Of a stretch of 13,800 nucleotides of DNA, positions 5,358 through 12,457 are shown piece by piece. This DNA comes from Acidimicrobiia bacterium (lineage in GTDB: Bacteria > Actinomycetota > Acidimicrobiia > Acidimicrobiales > AC-14): assembly GCA_019243595.1 (NCBI GenBank), contig JAFAUA010000120.1:1-13800 (forward strand), in the 5' to 3' direction. A program made the position numbers and the translations under genes. How positions within the stretch are numbered: position 1 is the first letter of the stretch; each line of letters begins with the position of its first letter. The notes below the pieces were generated by a model. It was not told where the DNA came from and did not search any database. It saw nothing but the letters and a program-made list of their open reading frames with translations.

Positions 5358-5867
5358 ATGTGGTTCCTGCTCGTCATCGAGGCGGCGGCCGCGTTCATCG
5401 TTGCCTGCTCGGATTCCGTCGGCGACGACCAGCACACCGTGCGCGAGCGCGTGCTGCGCGCCATCTTCTGGCCGGTCACGCTCTGGGTCTTCTTCACCCA
5501 CCGTGAGATGCCGAAGCTGGCCCGGTTCGGGTCGATCGTCTGGCTCCTGCTGACCGCCGGCTGGCTGCTCTCCCTCGAGTCCGATCGCCTGCACCACGCC
5601 TGGCTGTTCGCGCTGGTCGCCGAGGCCACGCTGGCGTTCGTCGTCTACTGCGTCGACGCCCTGTCGCTCGACCTCCAACACAGCCGCGTGCGCCGCGTCC
5701 TGCGCGGCATCTTCTGGCCCGTCGCCCTCGTGCAGATCCTGCGTGACCCCGAGAGCATCAGGCTGGTCCAGGCCAGCGTCACCGTGTGGGGTCTGTTGAC
5801 AAGCGGTTGGCTCCTCAGCCTTGGCGTCGACCGCGTCGCCCAACCGCTGGGGTGGGTGCATCACTGA
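5358..5867 (+). CDS. Membrane protein built of two tandem homologous units
   Basis: The 169-aa protein consists of two copies of one unit, residues 2-77 and 82-159. The most similar parts are RERVLRAIFWPV with RVRRVLRGIFWPV, and IVWLLLTAGWLLSLESDR with TVWGLLTSGWLLSLGVDR. Each unit offers an N-terminal hydrophobic helix, a middle segment around IFWPV, and a C-terminal hydrophobic helix, so the protein should have four to six membrane spans in pseudo-twofold symmetry. I do not recognise a family. The ATG at 5358 has a GAGGGGAA about 10 nt upstream; earlier in-frame codons are antisense to the acetyltransferase region. Its TGA overlaps the ATG of the GH43 gene, so the two are translationally coupled. 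It might be a small transporter, a scaffold, or a membrane anchor for a partner. Confidence 0.8.
   Translation: MWFLLVIEAAAAFIVACSDSVGDDQHTVRERVLRAIFWPVTLWVFFTHREMPKLARFGSIVWLLLTAGWLLSLESDRLHHAWLFALVAEATLAFVVYCVDALSLDLQHSRVRRVLRGIFWPVALVQILRDPESIRLVQASVTVWGLLTSGWLLSLGVDRVAQPLGWVHH
5361..5588 (+). repeat. Coding repeat unit 1 of the duplicated membrane protein
   Basis: This encodes residues 2-77. It aligns to unit 2 with about two small gaps; the DNA around the IFWPV codons (near 5463) is closely matched about 246 nt downstream (near 5709). Elsewhere the two have diverged at DNA level, so the duplication is old. Confidence 0.7.
5601..5834 (+). repeat. Coding repeat unit 2 of the duplicated membrane protein
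   Basis: This encodes residues 82-159 and is the partner of unit 1. Conserved blocks are the R-V-L-R-x-I-F-W-P-V helix start and the W-x-L-L-T-[AS]-G-W-L-L-S-L helix ending in D-R. Confidence 0.7.
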
Positions 5868-6847
5868 TGACCATCTGGAGTGATCCGAAGCCATTCCCGG
5901 GGCAGGACCCGTACGTGGTCCCGTTCGAGGGATCGCTGCTGCTGATCCAGTCGACGCTCGCCGACTCACGCATCTCGATCCTCAAGTTCCCCGACCTCGC
6001 GCACATGCGCGACTTCGAGGAGTTCCACATATGGGCGCCGGGCCACAAGTCCGACCACGGCCGCCAGATCTGGGCGCCCGAGCTACACCGCATCGGCTGG
6101 CGCTGGTACGTCTATTACGCAGCCAGCGATGGCGACAACAAGCACCACCGCACCTACGTCCTCGAGGCCGACCACCCCCTCGGTCCGTACCACGAGGTGG
6201 GACAGATCCGCGATGCCGCCCACGACACGTGGGCCATCGACCTCACCGTGCTGCGCCACAACCGCCGGCTGTACGCGGTGTGGTCGGGCTGGGAGGGCGT
6301 CGACGACGGGTTTCCCCAGAACCTCTACATCGCGCCGATGTCGAACCCGTGGACGATCTCGGGCGAGCGCACGATGATCTCCACGCCCGAGCACGACTGG
6401 GAGCTGAGCGTCGCCCCGATCAACGAGGGCCCCCAGGTGCTGCGCAATCCGGCCCTCGACAAGCTGTTCATCGTCTACTCGGCCGACGCAAGCTGGACGA
6501 GCGCCTACAAGATGGGGCTGCTCGAGTGGCTCGGTGGCGACCCGCTCGACGCGTCGTCATGGCGGAAGGTCTCGCATCCGATCTTCACCGGCGGCGGCCA
6601 CGGCTGCTTCGTCGACATCGGCGACACGCTCTACGCCATCTACCACCGCAAGCTCACGCCCGAGCCGGGATGGAGTGACCGCGTCATCCGCTACGACCCG
6701 GTCACGTGGGACACCCACGGTTACCCGGTCATCGGCCACCGGGGCGCGGAAGAGGCGCCGGTGACGACGATGGGCCCGCAGATGTCGGCCAAGTCGAACA
6801 TCGTCCCGCCCGACCGCAAGGCCGGCGCCGGCGAGGAGACTTCCTAA
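5867..6847 (+). CDS. Glycoside hydrolase family 43 protein, arabinofuranosidase-like, no signal peptide
   Basis: This 326-aa protein covers one five-bladed beta-propeller catalytic domain of the GH43 type. The expected catalytic residues are in place: base Asp14 in QDPYVV, the pKa-modulating Asp125 in WAIDLTV (122-128), and acid Glu187 in NEGPQVL (186-192). Family landmarks include IWAPELHRI (68-76), WYVYYAA (80-86), VWSGWEG (138-144), QNLYIAPMSNPWTISGER (151-168) and a GGGHGCF turn whose His usually sits at the propeller centre. The pattern suits exo-acting alpha-L-arabinofuranosidases; xylosidase activity cannot be excluded. The N-terminus starts straight in the domain, so the enzyme looks cytoplasmic and would act on imported oligosaccharides. 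The ATG overlaps the preceding TGA. The stop overlaps that of the convergent GMC gene. Confidence 0.88.
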   Translation: MTIWSDPKPFPGQDPYVVPFEGSLLLIQSTLADSRISILKFPDLAHMRDFEEFHIWAPGHKSDHGRQIWAPELHRIGWRWYVYYAASDGDNKHHRTYVLEADHPLGPYHEVGQIRDAAHDTWAIDLTVLRHNRRLYAVWSGWEGVDDGFPQNLYIAPMSNPWTISGERTMISTPEHDWELSVAPINEGPQVLRNPALDKLFIVYSADASWTSAYKMGLLEWLGGDPLDASSWRKVSHPIFTGGGHGCFVDIGDTLYAIYHRKLTPEPGWSDRVIRYDPVTWDTHGYPVIGHRGAEEAPVTTMGPQMSAKSNIVPPDRKAGAGEETS

Positions 6848-8703
6848 GCCTCTTCCCCAGCGGTGTTTGCGCGGTCTGTTGTGGGATGCCCGACGGACCG
6901 CGCAAGCAGTCCGGCGGCGCTGGCGCCAAGGGCGACCGCGGCGACGTTCTTGTTGACGCCGGTCGCCGGGAGCTCGGCGTGCTCGCCGAGGACCTTGGTG
7001 GGCACGGCCGCGGCCGCGCCGGCGGTCGTCGCCGTGCCGAGGAACTTCTCCATCGAGTGCCAGGCCACGGCCATGATCGTCAGCGTCGGGTTGTGGCCCG
7101 AGCACGTCGGGAACACGCTGCCGTCGGTGACGAGCACGTTGTCGAGGTCGTGCATGCGGCCGGTGCGGTCGGTGACCGACGACTTGGGGTCGTCGCCCAT
7201 GCGCATGGTGCCGAAGATGTGGGCGCCCGACGGCACCGTCGACAGGCCGGGCAGCGCGGCGGGCGGGTTGCGGGGAATGAACCCGGCGACGAGAGCGCCC
7301 GCGGCCTTGATGATGGCGGCCAGCTTGGGACCGATGTAGGCCTGCGACGCCAGCTCGAAGTTGGTCGGCGAGTACGTCACCCGCGCGACCGGGAAGCCGT
7401 AGATGTCCTTCACGGTCGGGTCGAGCGTGACGCGTTTATCGAGGGTCGGCCAGTCCTCGCCGCCCATGGTGATCGGCATGATGCGCTCGCGGATCGGCGA
7501 GAGGCGCATGAACTCCTTGTGGGCCCGCCCGCGCAGGAAGACGCCGATGGTCGTGGCCTCGGCGATGGGCCAGGACGTGCCACCCAGCTCGAGGTTGCCG
7601 CCCCGCAGGTAGGGAAGGCCGACGGCCTTACCCGCCGTCGTGTCGGGAATCAGAAAGTCCTCGAGGGTCTGGGTCGCGGCGCGGCCCATGTACCCGTGCA
7701 GGCGGGTGGGCGACACGCCGAAGGCGTAGGTGAACCAGTGGAACATCAGATTGCGGCCGACGAGGTCGCTCGAGTTGCCGATCTGGCTCATGAGCGCCAG
7801 GCGCGCGGTCTCGATCGGCGACAGGGCGAGCACGACGAGGTCCGCGTTCTCGACCTTCTGCTTGCCGTTCGGCCAGTCGGAGACGTCGAGGTAGCGGACC
7901 CCGGTCGCCTTCCGACCGTTGGTCTCGACCTCGTAGACGAAGGCGTTGGTGATCAGCGTCGCCTTGCCCGACTGGAGCGCACGTCGCAGGAACGTCACCG
8001 CCGCACCGCCGCGGCTGTTGTTCGGGCAGCCGTAGCCCGAGCACATCCCGCAGTTGACGCACGCGGGACGGCCGTCGCGCGGCACCGAGTTGGCGGCCAT
8101 GGCGAACGGGAACGGGTGGTAGCCGAGCTTGGAAGCACCGTCGGCGAGCAGGACCGAGTCGAGCTGCTGGGGCCCGGGCGCCATTGGGTACGGCGCCGAA
8201 CGCGGCGCGTGCTTCTTGAGGAAGTCCGGATGTTTGGACGCATCGCCCTGGACGCCGATGACGTCCTCGACGCGCACGTAGTACGGCTCGATGTCGGCGT
8301 AGGTGATGGGCCAATCGGCCAGGGTCGAGCCGGCAGGCGTGCCGAACTCCGACGCCATGCGGAAGTCGATGTCCCAGAAGCGCGGCGTCTTGGCGTCATA
8401 GTGCATGGTGCCGCCGCCGACGCCGGTCGGCAGGTGGTTGACGAAGCCGACGAACGGCGAGTCGCCGGGCTTGGCCACGAATGTGCGCGGCTCGGCGAAG
8501 GCGTCGGCGTCGGAGAAGTGGCGCAGGGAGTCCTTGATCTCGTCGCTGCTGAAGTGCGGCGGACCGATGGGGTCGGCGGTCACATCGCCGTAGCGGTCGA
8601 CGCCCTTCTCGAGGATGACGACGTCCCACCCCGCCTGGGTGAGCGCGTGGGCGGCCACGCTGCCGGCCGCGCCGGACCCGACGATGACGGCCTTAGAGCC
8701 CAC
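6844..8703 (-). CDS. GMC-family FAD oxidoreductase (gluconate/glucose dehydrogenase-type large subunit) with LPATG-like tail
   Basis: This 619-aa flavoprotein oxidises an alcohol or sugar-type substrate. FAD binding: VIVGSGAAGSVAAH (residues 7-20; G-x-G-x-x-G), with LEKG (31-34) closing strand 2. A GVGGGTMHY segment (94-102) is the second flavin contact. Cysteines 215, 218, 221 and 226 form the C-x2-C-x2-C-x4-C motif typical of this subgroup. His495 (HIFGTMRMG) and Asn538 (SGHNPTLT), 43 residues apart, match the GMC catalytic pair. After the domain comes an Ala-rich linker, then LPATG (578-582), a 15-residue hydrophobic stretch (587-601), Arg602 and 17 polar residues, resembling a sortase signal. 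There is no own signal peptide. GTG 8703 follows GGAAGGGG, inside the end of the small-subunit gene, so the two are coupled. The substrate is not predictable. Confidence 0.9.
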   Translation of the reverse strand: MGSKAVIVGSGAAGSVAAHALTQAGWDVVILEKGVDRYGDVTADPIGPPHFSSDEIKDSLRHFSDADAFAEPRTFVAKPGDSPFVGFVNHLPTGVGGGTMHYDAKTPRFWDIDFRMASEFGTPAGSTLADWPITYADIEPYYVRVEDVIGVQGDASKHPDFLKKHAPRSAPYPMAPGPQQLDSVLLADGASKLGYHPFPFAMAANSVPRDGRPACVNCGMCSGYGCPNNSRGGAAVTFLRRALQSGKATLITNAFVYEVETNGRKATGVRYLDVSDWPNGKQKVENADLVVLALSPIETARLALMSQIGNSSDLVGRNLMFHWFTYAFGVSPTRLHGYMGRAATQTLEDFLIPDTTAGKAVGLPYLRGGNLELGGTSWPIAEATTIGVFLRGRAHKEFMRLSPIRERIMPITMGGEDWPTLDKRVTLDPTVKDIYGFPVARVTYSPTNFELASQAYIGPKLAAIIKAAGALVAGFIPRNPPAALPGLSTVPSGAHIFGTMRMGDDPKSSVTDRTGRMHDLDNVLVTDGSVFPTCSGHNPTLTIMAVAWHSMEKFLGTATTAGAAAAVPTKVLGEHAELPATGVNKNVAAVALGASAAGLLARSVGHPTTDRANTAGEEA

Positions 8704-9619
8704 GACGCCCCTTCCACGGCGTCTTGGCGTCGCGCGGTGTGCCGAGGGCGAGGTGGGCGAAGAGCTCTTGGATGTCGAAGCCCTTCAGATCGTTGGCGCT
8801 GATCGGTGCCGAGGTGTCCGGCGCCAGCATCTGCTCGGCGGTGTAGCCGCGGGGCTGGGCGTCGCCGGGCCATCCGATGTACTTCCACCCGACCAGGTCT
8901 TTGTTGCCGCCGTACTCCGGCGCGCCGTACATGCCTTCGCACGCGTGCTGGAACACCAGCGAGGGGAAGCCGGTCGTGATGTCGGGACGGGCGATGAGGA
9001 GCTCCTGCTCGATGGGGTTGAGCGAGACGAAGTCCTTGGCGGTGGGCAACATCTGGGCCGCTGCGGCATCGAGGTTCTTCACGCCCTGTACGTATTGGTC
9101 TTGGAGGCCGACGTATTTGCCCCCCGCGGCGACGTCTGCCCACTTGCGTTCAGGCAGGCCCCTGGTGCCTTCGAGCAGCGTGCGCCAGCTGAGGACGTCG
9201 GTCGCGCTCAGCGCCGCGCTGCGGACGAAGTCGTCGGGGTAGGGATCGGGCTGCGCCGTGCCCGCGAACGGCCAGGGCGGCGGACCCGCCCGACCGCTGA
9301 ACGGGCCCTCGCCCCAGATGCGCGGACCGGTGGGCGCCGGGATGTTGAAGGCGCCGAGGAAGAGGTCGATGTAGGCGATGACGTTGGCCTCGAGGGCGCC
9401 GGGGTCCTTCTCCGTCGGGTCGTCGGTCGGCCCGGGGATCAGCCGGCGGCAGAGGGCCTGGACGGTGGCGTACTGATGGGCGTCGAGGAAGTAGTGGGGC
9501 TCGGCGGCCTCGGCGGTGCGGGTCACGACCTGGCGCACCAGCTCGGCCGGCAGCAGGGCCAGCACACCCACCGCGCCGGCGCCCTTCAAGAAGCTCCTAC
9601 GGGAAAGCCCCCCACCCAT
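8693..9619 (-). CDS. Tat-exported small subunit, gluconate 2-dehydrogenase subunit 3 family
   Basis: These proteins partner a GMC flavoprotein, and their Tat signal is thought to export the pair. The 308-aa product starts with a textbook Tat signal: LSRRSFLKGAGAVGVLALLP (residues 5-24, S-R-R-x-F-L-K plus a hydrophobic stretch), then cleavage expected near AEAAEP. The family end is clear: FQHACEGMYGAPEYGG, followed by NKDLVGWKYIGWPGDAQPRGY, which matches the usual Y-G-G-N-x-x-x-x-G-W-x-x-I-G-[FW]-P-G block. Longer upstream frames exist, but ATG 9619 puts the twin arginine at the right place. No haem c motif (CxxCH) is seen and no third, cytochrome, subunit gene is adjacent, unlike classical gluconate dehydrogenase. 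Its 3' end overlaps the GMC gene by 11 nt. Confidence 0.88.
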   Translation of the reverse strand: MGGGLSRRSFLKGAGAVGVLALLPAELVRQVVTRTAEAAEPHYFLDAHQYATVQALCRRLIPGPTDDPTEKDPGALEANVIAYIDLFLGAFNIPAPTGPRIWGEGPFSGRAGPPPWPFAGTAQPDPYPDDFVRSAALSATDVLSWRTLLEGTRGLPERKWADVAAGGKYVGLQDQYVQGVKNLDAAAAQMLPTAKDFVSLNPIEQELLIARPDITTGFPSLVFQHACEGMYGAPEYGGNKDLVGWKYIGWPGDAQPRGYTAEQMLAPDTSAPISANDLKGFDIQELFAHLALGTPRDAKTPWKGRRGL

Positions 9620-9684
9620 ACTCAGGGGTATTCGGCGGCTGGGGCGTCGAACCCTCCCCGAGAGCGTGCAGTAGACAGGCGGCG

Positions 9685-10242
9685 ATGGGCATCGCCGTGC
9701 AGCTGTCGCTGTCCCTGGACGGGTTCTTCGAGGCACCCGACGGCGACATCAGTTGGGGCCTGATTGACGACGAGGTGCACAGCGACGTCAACCACTACTT
9801 GCGGCCGATCGGCGCCTATCTCCAGGGACGCAAGACGTACGAGGTGATGGTCGACTACTGGCCGACCGCCGACGAGGACCCGTCCGCCCCCGAGCCGGTC
9901 CGCGACTACGCGCGCATCTTCCGGGAGAAGCCCACATTCGTGTTCTCGAGGACGCTCGGCGACGACGCGCCGTGGAGCGAGGCCGTCCTCCGTGAGGTCG
10001 ATCCGGCGCAGATCGCCGACCTGAAGGAGCGCTACGGCGAACTGGTCGTGGGCGGCCCCGACCTAACGGCCACCTTCATGCGGCTCGACCTGATCGACGA
10101 GTACCGCCTCTACATCCATCCGGTCGTCATCGGCGCCGGCAAGCGCCTCTTCCCGCCGGACTACAAGGCCGACCTCCGCCTCACCGAGACGCGCCGCTTC
10201 GGCAACGGCGTCGTCCTGGTCCGCTACGACGTTAAGCGTTAG
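9685..10242 (+). CDS. RibD C-terminal/dihydrofolate reductase-like protein
   Basis: The 185-aa protein is in the RibD_C/YyaP family, which has a dihydrofolate reductase fold and is expected to bind NADPH; most members have no proven substrate. Signatures are QLSLSLDGFFEAPDGD (6-21), with the S-L-D-G turn, GRKTYEVM (48-55), PTFVFSRTL (83-91), the ELVVGGPDL loop (119-127) for the cofactor, and HPVVIGAGKRLF (145-156). The ATG at 9685 starts directly on the first strand of the fold. TAGACA lies 7 nt upstream, hinting at a leaderless transcript, and there is no good Shine-Dalgarno. It diverges from the Tat small-subunit gene across 65 nt. Its stop overlaps the DyP stop by a shared TTAG. It is not riboflavin RibD, because the deaminase domain is missing. 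Confidence 0.85.
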   Translation: MGIAVQLSLSLDGFFEAPDGDISWGLIDDEVHSDVNHYLRPIGAYLQGRKTYEVMVDYWPTADEDPSAPEPVRDYARIFREKPTFVFSRTLGDDAPWSEAVLREVDPAQIADLKERYGELVVGGPDLTATFMRLDLIDEYRLYIHPVVIGAGKRLFPPDYKADLRLTETRRFGNGVVLVRYDVKR

Positions 10243-11162
10243 CCCAGGATGGCGTCGAGGGTCTCGACCGAGGGTGCGAAGTAGAAGGAGCCCGAGGCCG
10301 GAGTCGAGTAATCGGTGAGGGCGTCTCGGGGCTGGCCGTTCATTCCGTAGATGGCTTCCATGCGCTCGCGCATCGGGGCCTGCTCCTTGCAGAAGCCCAT
10401 GAAGTAGAGGCCGACGGTGCCGTCGTGGAAGGCGTACGGCGTCGAGCGGCGCACCATCTCGCCGCGCTTGGGCTTGGAGGCGTCGGCCGTCTCGCCCTCG
10501 CGCAGCTCGACGTGGCTGAGGTGCGACGTCGGCGGCTGGGTGTCGAGGCGCGTCGAGTCCTTCTTGGTGCGGCCGAACAGACCCTCCTGGTCGGCGAGCG
10601 AGAGGCTCTCGAAGTAGCCCAGGTCGTGGACCCAGCGCTGGGCGATGCAGAACGAGCCGCCGGCGCCCGGCTGGCCGTCGGGGACGACGGCCTTGTCGTA
10701 CTGGTGGGCGGGCTCGGGGTTGCCGGTGCCGTCGATGAAGCCGGTGAGGTCGAGGCTGTTGCGGTAGATGAACGTCGGCGTCTCACGGGCGACGTTCATG
10801 TGGCCGGCGACGGCATTGCGGAAGCGGAACTGGGTCTCCCAGCAGATGTCCTTGTCGTCGGAGTGGATCCAGAGGAGCAGCTCCTCCTGGGTTCCCTTGG
10901 CGACCTTGCCGTCGGGGGACTCGTAGCCCGGGTAGTCCTGGAAGTCGTTGGGGACGTCGTCGGTGAGCTCGGCCAGGAACTTGGGACCGAACAGCAGACA
11001 GACGTTGAGAGGACTGGTGACGCCGACCTCGTCGCCTGCCTTGCGGGCCGTCTTCAGCGCCTCCTTGATCACGCCCAGGTCGGCACCCTCGGTGCGGCTC
11101 AGGTGCGTGTACCACTGGTACTTCTGGAGGTCGGTGAGGATGGCGTGCTGGGGGTTCGGCAT
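10239..11162 (-). CDS. DyP-type haem peroxidase (YfeX-like class)
   Basis: Dye-decolourising peroxidases use haem b and peroxide to oxidise dyes, phenolics and other electron donors. This 307-aa protein carries the GFIDGTGNP motif (141-149; G-x-x-D-G, distal Asp144), the proximal haem ligand His214 in TSHLSHVEL, and distal Arg238 in MVRRSTPYAF (236-245). The close of the domain (GTVGLYFMGFCKEQAPMRER, then GSFYFAPSVETL) matches the class of E. coli YfeX. No signal peptide is present, and no C-terminal encapsulin-targeting extension follows the fold (it ends ETLDAILG), so it looks cytoplasmic and free. ATG 11162 has AGGG about 5 nt upstream and a further AGAGGAG beyond. It follows the P450 gene by 56 nt on the same strand, so both haem enzymes may share a transcript. 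Confidence 0.92.
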   Translation of the reverse strand: MPNPQHAILTDLQKYQWYTHLSRTEGADLGVIKEALKTARKAGDEVGVTSPLNVCLLFGPKFLAELTDDVPNDFQDYPGYESPDGKVAKGTQEELLLWIHSDDKDICWETQFRFRNAVAGHMNVARETPTFIYRNSLDLTGFIDGTGNPEPAHQYDKAVVPDGQPGAGGSFCIAQRWVHDLGYFESLSLADQEGLFGRTKKDSTRLDTQPPTSHLSHVELREGETADASKPKRGEMVRRSTPYAFHDGTVGLYFMGFCKEQAPMRERMEAIYGMNGQPRDALTDYSTPASGSFYFAPSVETLDAILG

Positions 11163-11185
11163 ATTTCCCTGACTCCTCTGTGCTG

Positions 11186-11195
11186 CTCGATCGAG
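11186..11195. promoter_or_regulatory. Perfect 10-bp palindrome between the P450 and DyP genes
   Basis: CTCGATCGAG lies in the 56-nt gap, upstream of the DyP ribosome binding site. It may be an operator for a separate DyP promoter. In GC-rich DNA such a short palindrome can arise by chance. Confidence 0.25.
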
Positions 11196-11218
11196 TTGAG
11201 AGGCGTTCTTATCGCGTC

Positions 11219-12457
11219 TCAGGCACCGGTGTGAAGCGGGGCGAGCTCCACGAGCAGGCTGTGGCGGCCGCGGAACTGCATCGAGTCGACCCAGTCGACG
11301 TCACCGCTCGTGGCCTCACCACGCAGGCGGGGCAGGAGGTGCTCGAGGGCCGACGCCGTCTCGGCCCGGGCGAGAGCAGCGCCCAGGCAGAAGTGCGGAC
11401 CAAAGCCGAACGCCACGTGGCCCGACGCGTCCCGGTCGGGGTCAAAGCGGTCCGCGTCGTCGCCCCACCTCCGGGGATCGCGGTTGGCGGCCCCGAGCAG
11501 GAGGGTGACGTTGGAGTCGACCGGCATCGTCACACCGTGGCGGTCCATTGGACGGGTGGTGCGCCGGAAGACGTACTGGACCGGTGAGTCCCAGCGCAGG
11601 GTCTCCTCCATCACACTGTTGATGCGGCCCGGATCCTTCTGCACGCGCTCGAGCTCGTCGGGGTGGGCGAGCAGGGCGGCGACGGCGTTGCCGATCAGGT
11701 TGGTCGTCGTCTCGGTGCCGGCGAACAGCAACAGAGCGGCGAAGCCGACGGCTTCTTCGCGCGAGAGGACGTCTTCTCCCTGCGCCTTCACGATCGCCGA
11801 CAGCAGGTCGTCGCGCGGCGCTTCGGTCCGGGCGTCGATGCGCTCTCCGAGGTCGGCGGCCATCGCCATCATCGCCATGGCCTCCTCCTGCTTGATGCCG
11901 GTCAGCCGGGCGCTCCCGCTCATGACGCTGGTGGCCGCGTCGGCCCACATGCGGAAGCGGTCCTCGTGGTCGGGGTCGGCGCCGACCAGGGCGGCGATGA
12001 CGCGCACGGGAAGGCGGGCGCTGAGCCCGGCGATCACGTCGAAGGGCTCGTCGGTCGGCGCCGCGTCGAGCAGCATGCGCACCGTCTCGTCGATGTGGTC
12101 GTGCCAGCCCGCCATCTGGCGCGGGGTGAAGCCGCGGCTGACGATGCGGCGCAGCTCGCTGTGCGCCGGCGGGTCGACGGCGACGAGCATCCCGATGGCG
12201 TCGCTGCGGGGGAGCCGTTCCTCACCGGTCCCGGTCGGCGCGCCCATGAGGACGCCGCGCATGGCGTCGGACGAGAAGCCGTCGGTGTCGGCGAGGGCTG
12301 CGGAGACGTCGTCGTACCGGGAGAGCACGAAGGCGCCGGTCTCCTCGGCCCAGTAGACGGGCGCCTCGTCGCGCAGGCGGTCGTAGAGCGAGTAGAGGTC
12401 GGTCCCGCTGGTGACGAAGGGGTCGTACTCGAGCACGGTGTCTCCTGGCGCGGTCAT
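11219..12457 (-). CDS. Cytochrome P450 monooxygenase
   Basis: This is a bacterial soluble class P450 of 412 aa, usual for the family, that hydroxylates an organic substrate with electrons from a ferredoxin and reductase not seen nearby. Motifs (ATG numbering): the HSELRR block (99-104, C helix), the I-helix oxygen site AGTETTTN (246-253), E-x-x-R as EETLR (284-288), and the haem loop FGFGPHFCLG (350-359), with Cys357 as thiolate ligand. It resembles actinobacterial P450s acting on lipids, terpenoids or steroids, but the substrate cannot be named. ATG 12457 overlaps the upstream stop as ATGA. An in-frame GTG at 12436 has AGGAG at a 5-nt spacing and would give MLEYDPF, so the true start is ambiguous. 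It is very likely co-transcribed with the binding protein gene. Confidence 0.92.
   Translation of the reverse strand: MTAPGDTVLEYDPFVTSGTDLYSLYDRLRDEAPVYWAEETGAFVLSRYDDVSAALADTDGFSSDAMRGVLMGAPTGTGEERLPRSDAIGMLVAVDPPAHSELRRIVSRGFTPRQMAGWHDHIDETVRMLLDAAPTDEPFDVIAGLSARLPVRVIAALVGADPDHEDRFRMWADAATSVMSGSARLTGIKQEEAMAMMAMAADLGERIDARTEAPRDDLLSAIVKAQGEDVLSREEAVGFAALLLFAGTETTTNLIGNAVAALLAHPDELERVQKDPGRINSVMEETLRWDSPVQYVFRRTTRPMDRHGVTMPVDSNVTLLLGAANRDPRRWGDDADRFDPDRDASGHVAFGFGPHFCLGAALARAETASALEHLLPRLRGEATSGDVDWVDSMQFRGRHSLLVELAPLHTGA

Noticed and set aside
6706..8802. 698-codon open frame on the plus strand
   Set aside because: It lies antisense to the GMC oxidoreductase, whose motifs are unmistakable. 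Its translation is Arg/Gly/His/Val-rich with no recognisable domain, a typical GC-rich shadow.
9620..9684. Promoter search in the 65-nt divergent gap before the Tat subunit and RibD-like genes
   Set aside because: Only a weak TAGACA hexamer before 9685 was seen and nothing convincing toward the Tat subunit, so no separate promoter feature is listed.
10239..11162. Encapsulin cargo role for the DyP peroxidase
   Set aside because: The protein ends right after the fold without a targeting-peptide extension, and no encapsulin shell gene is next to it.
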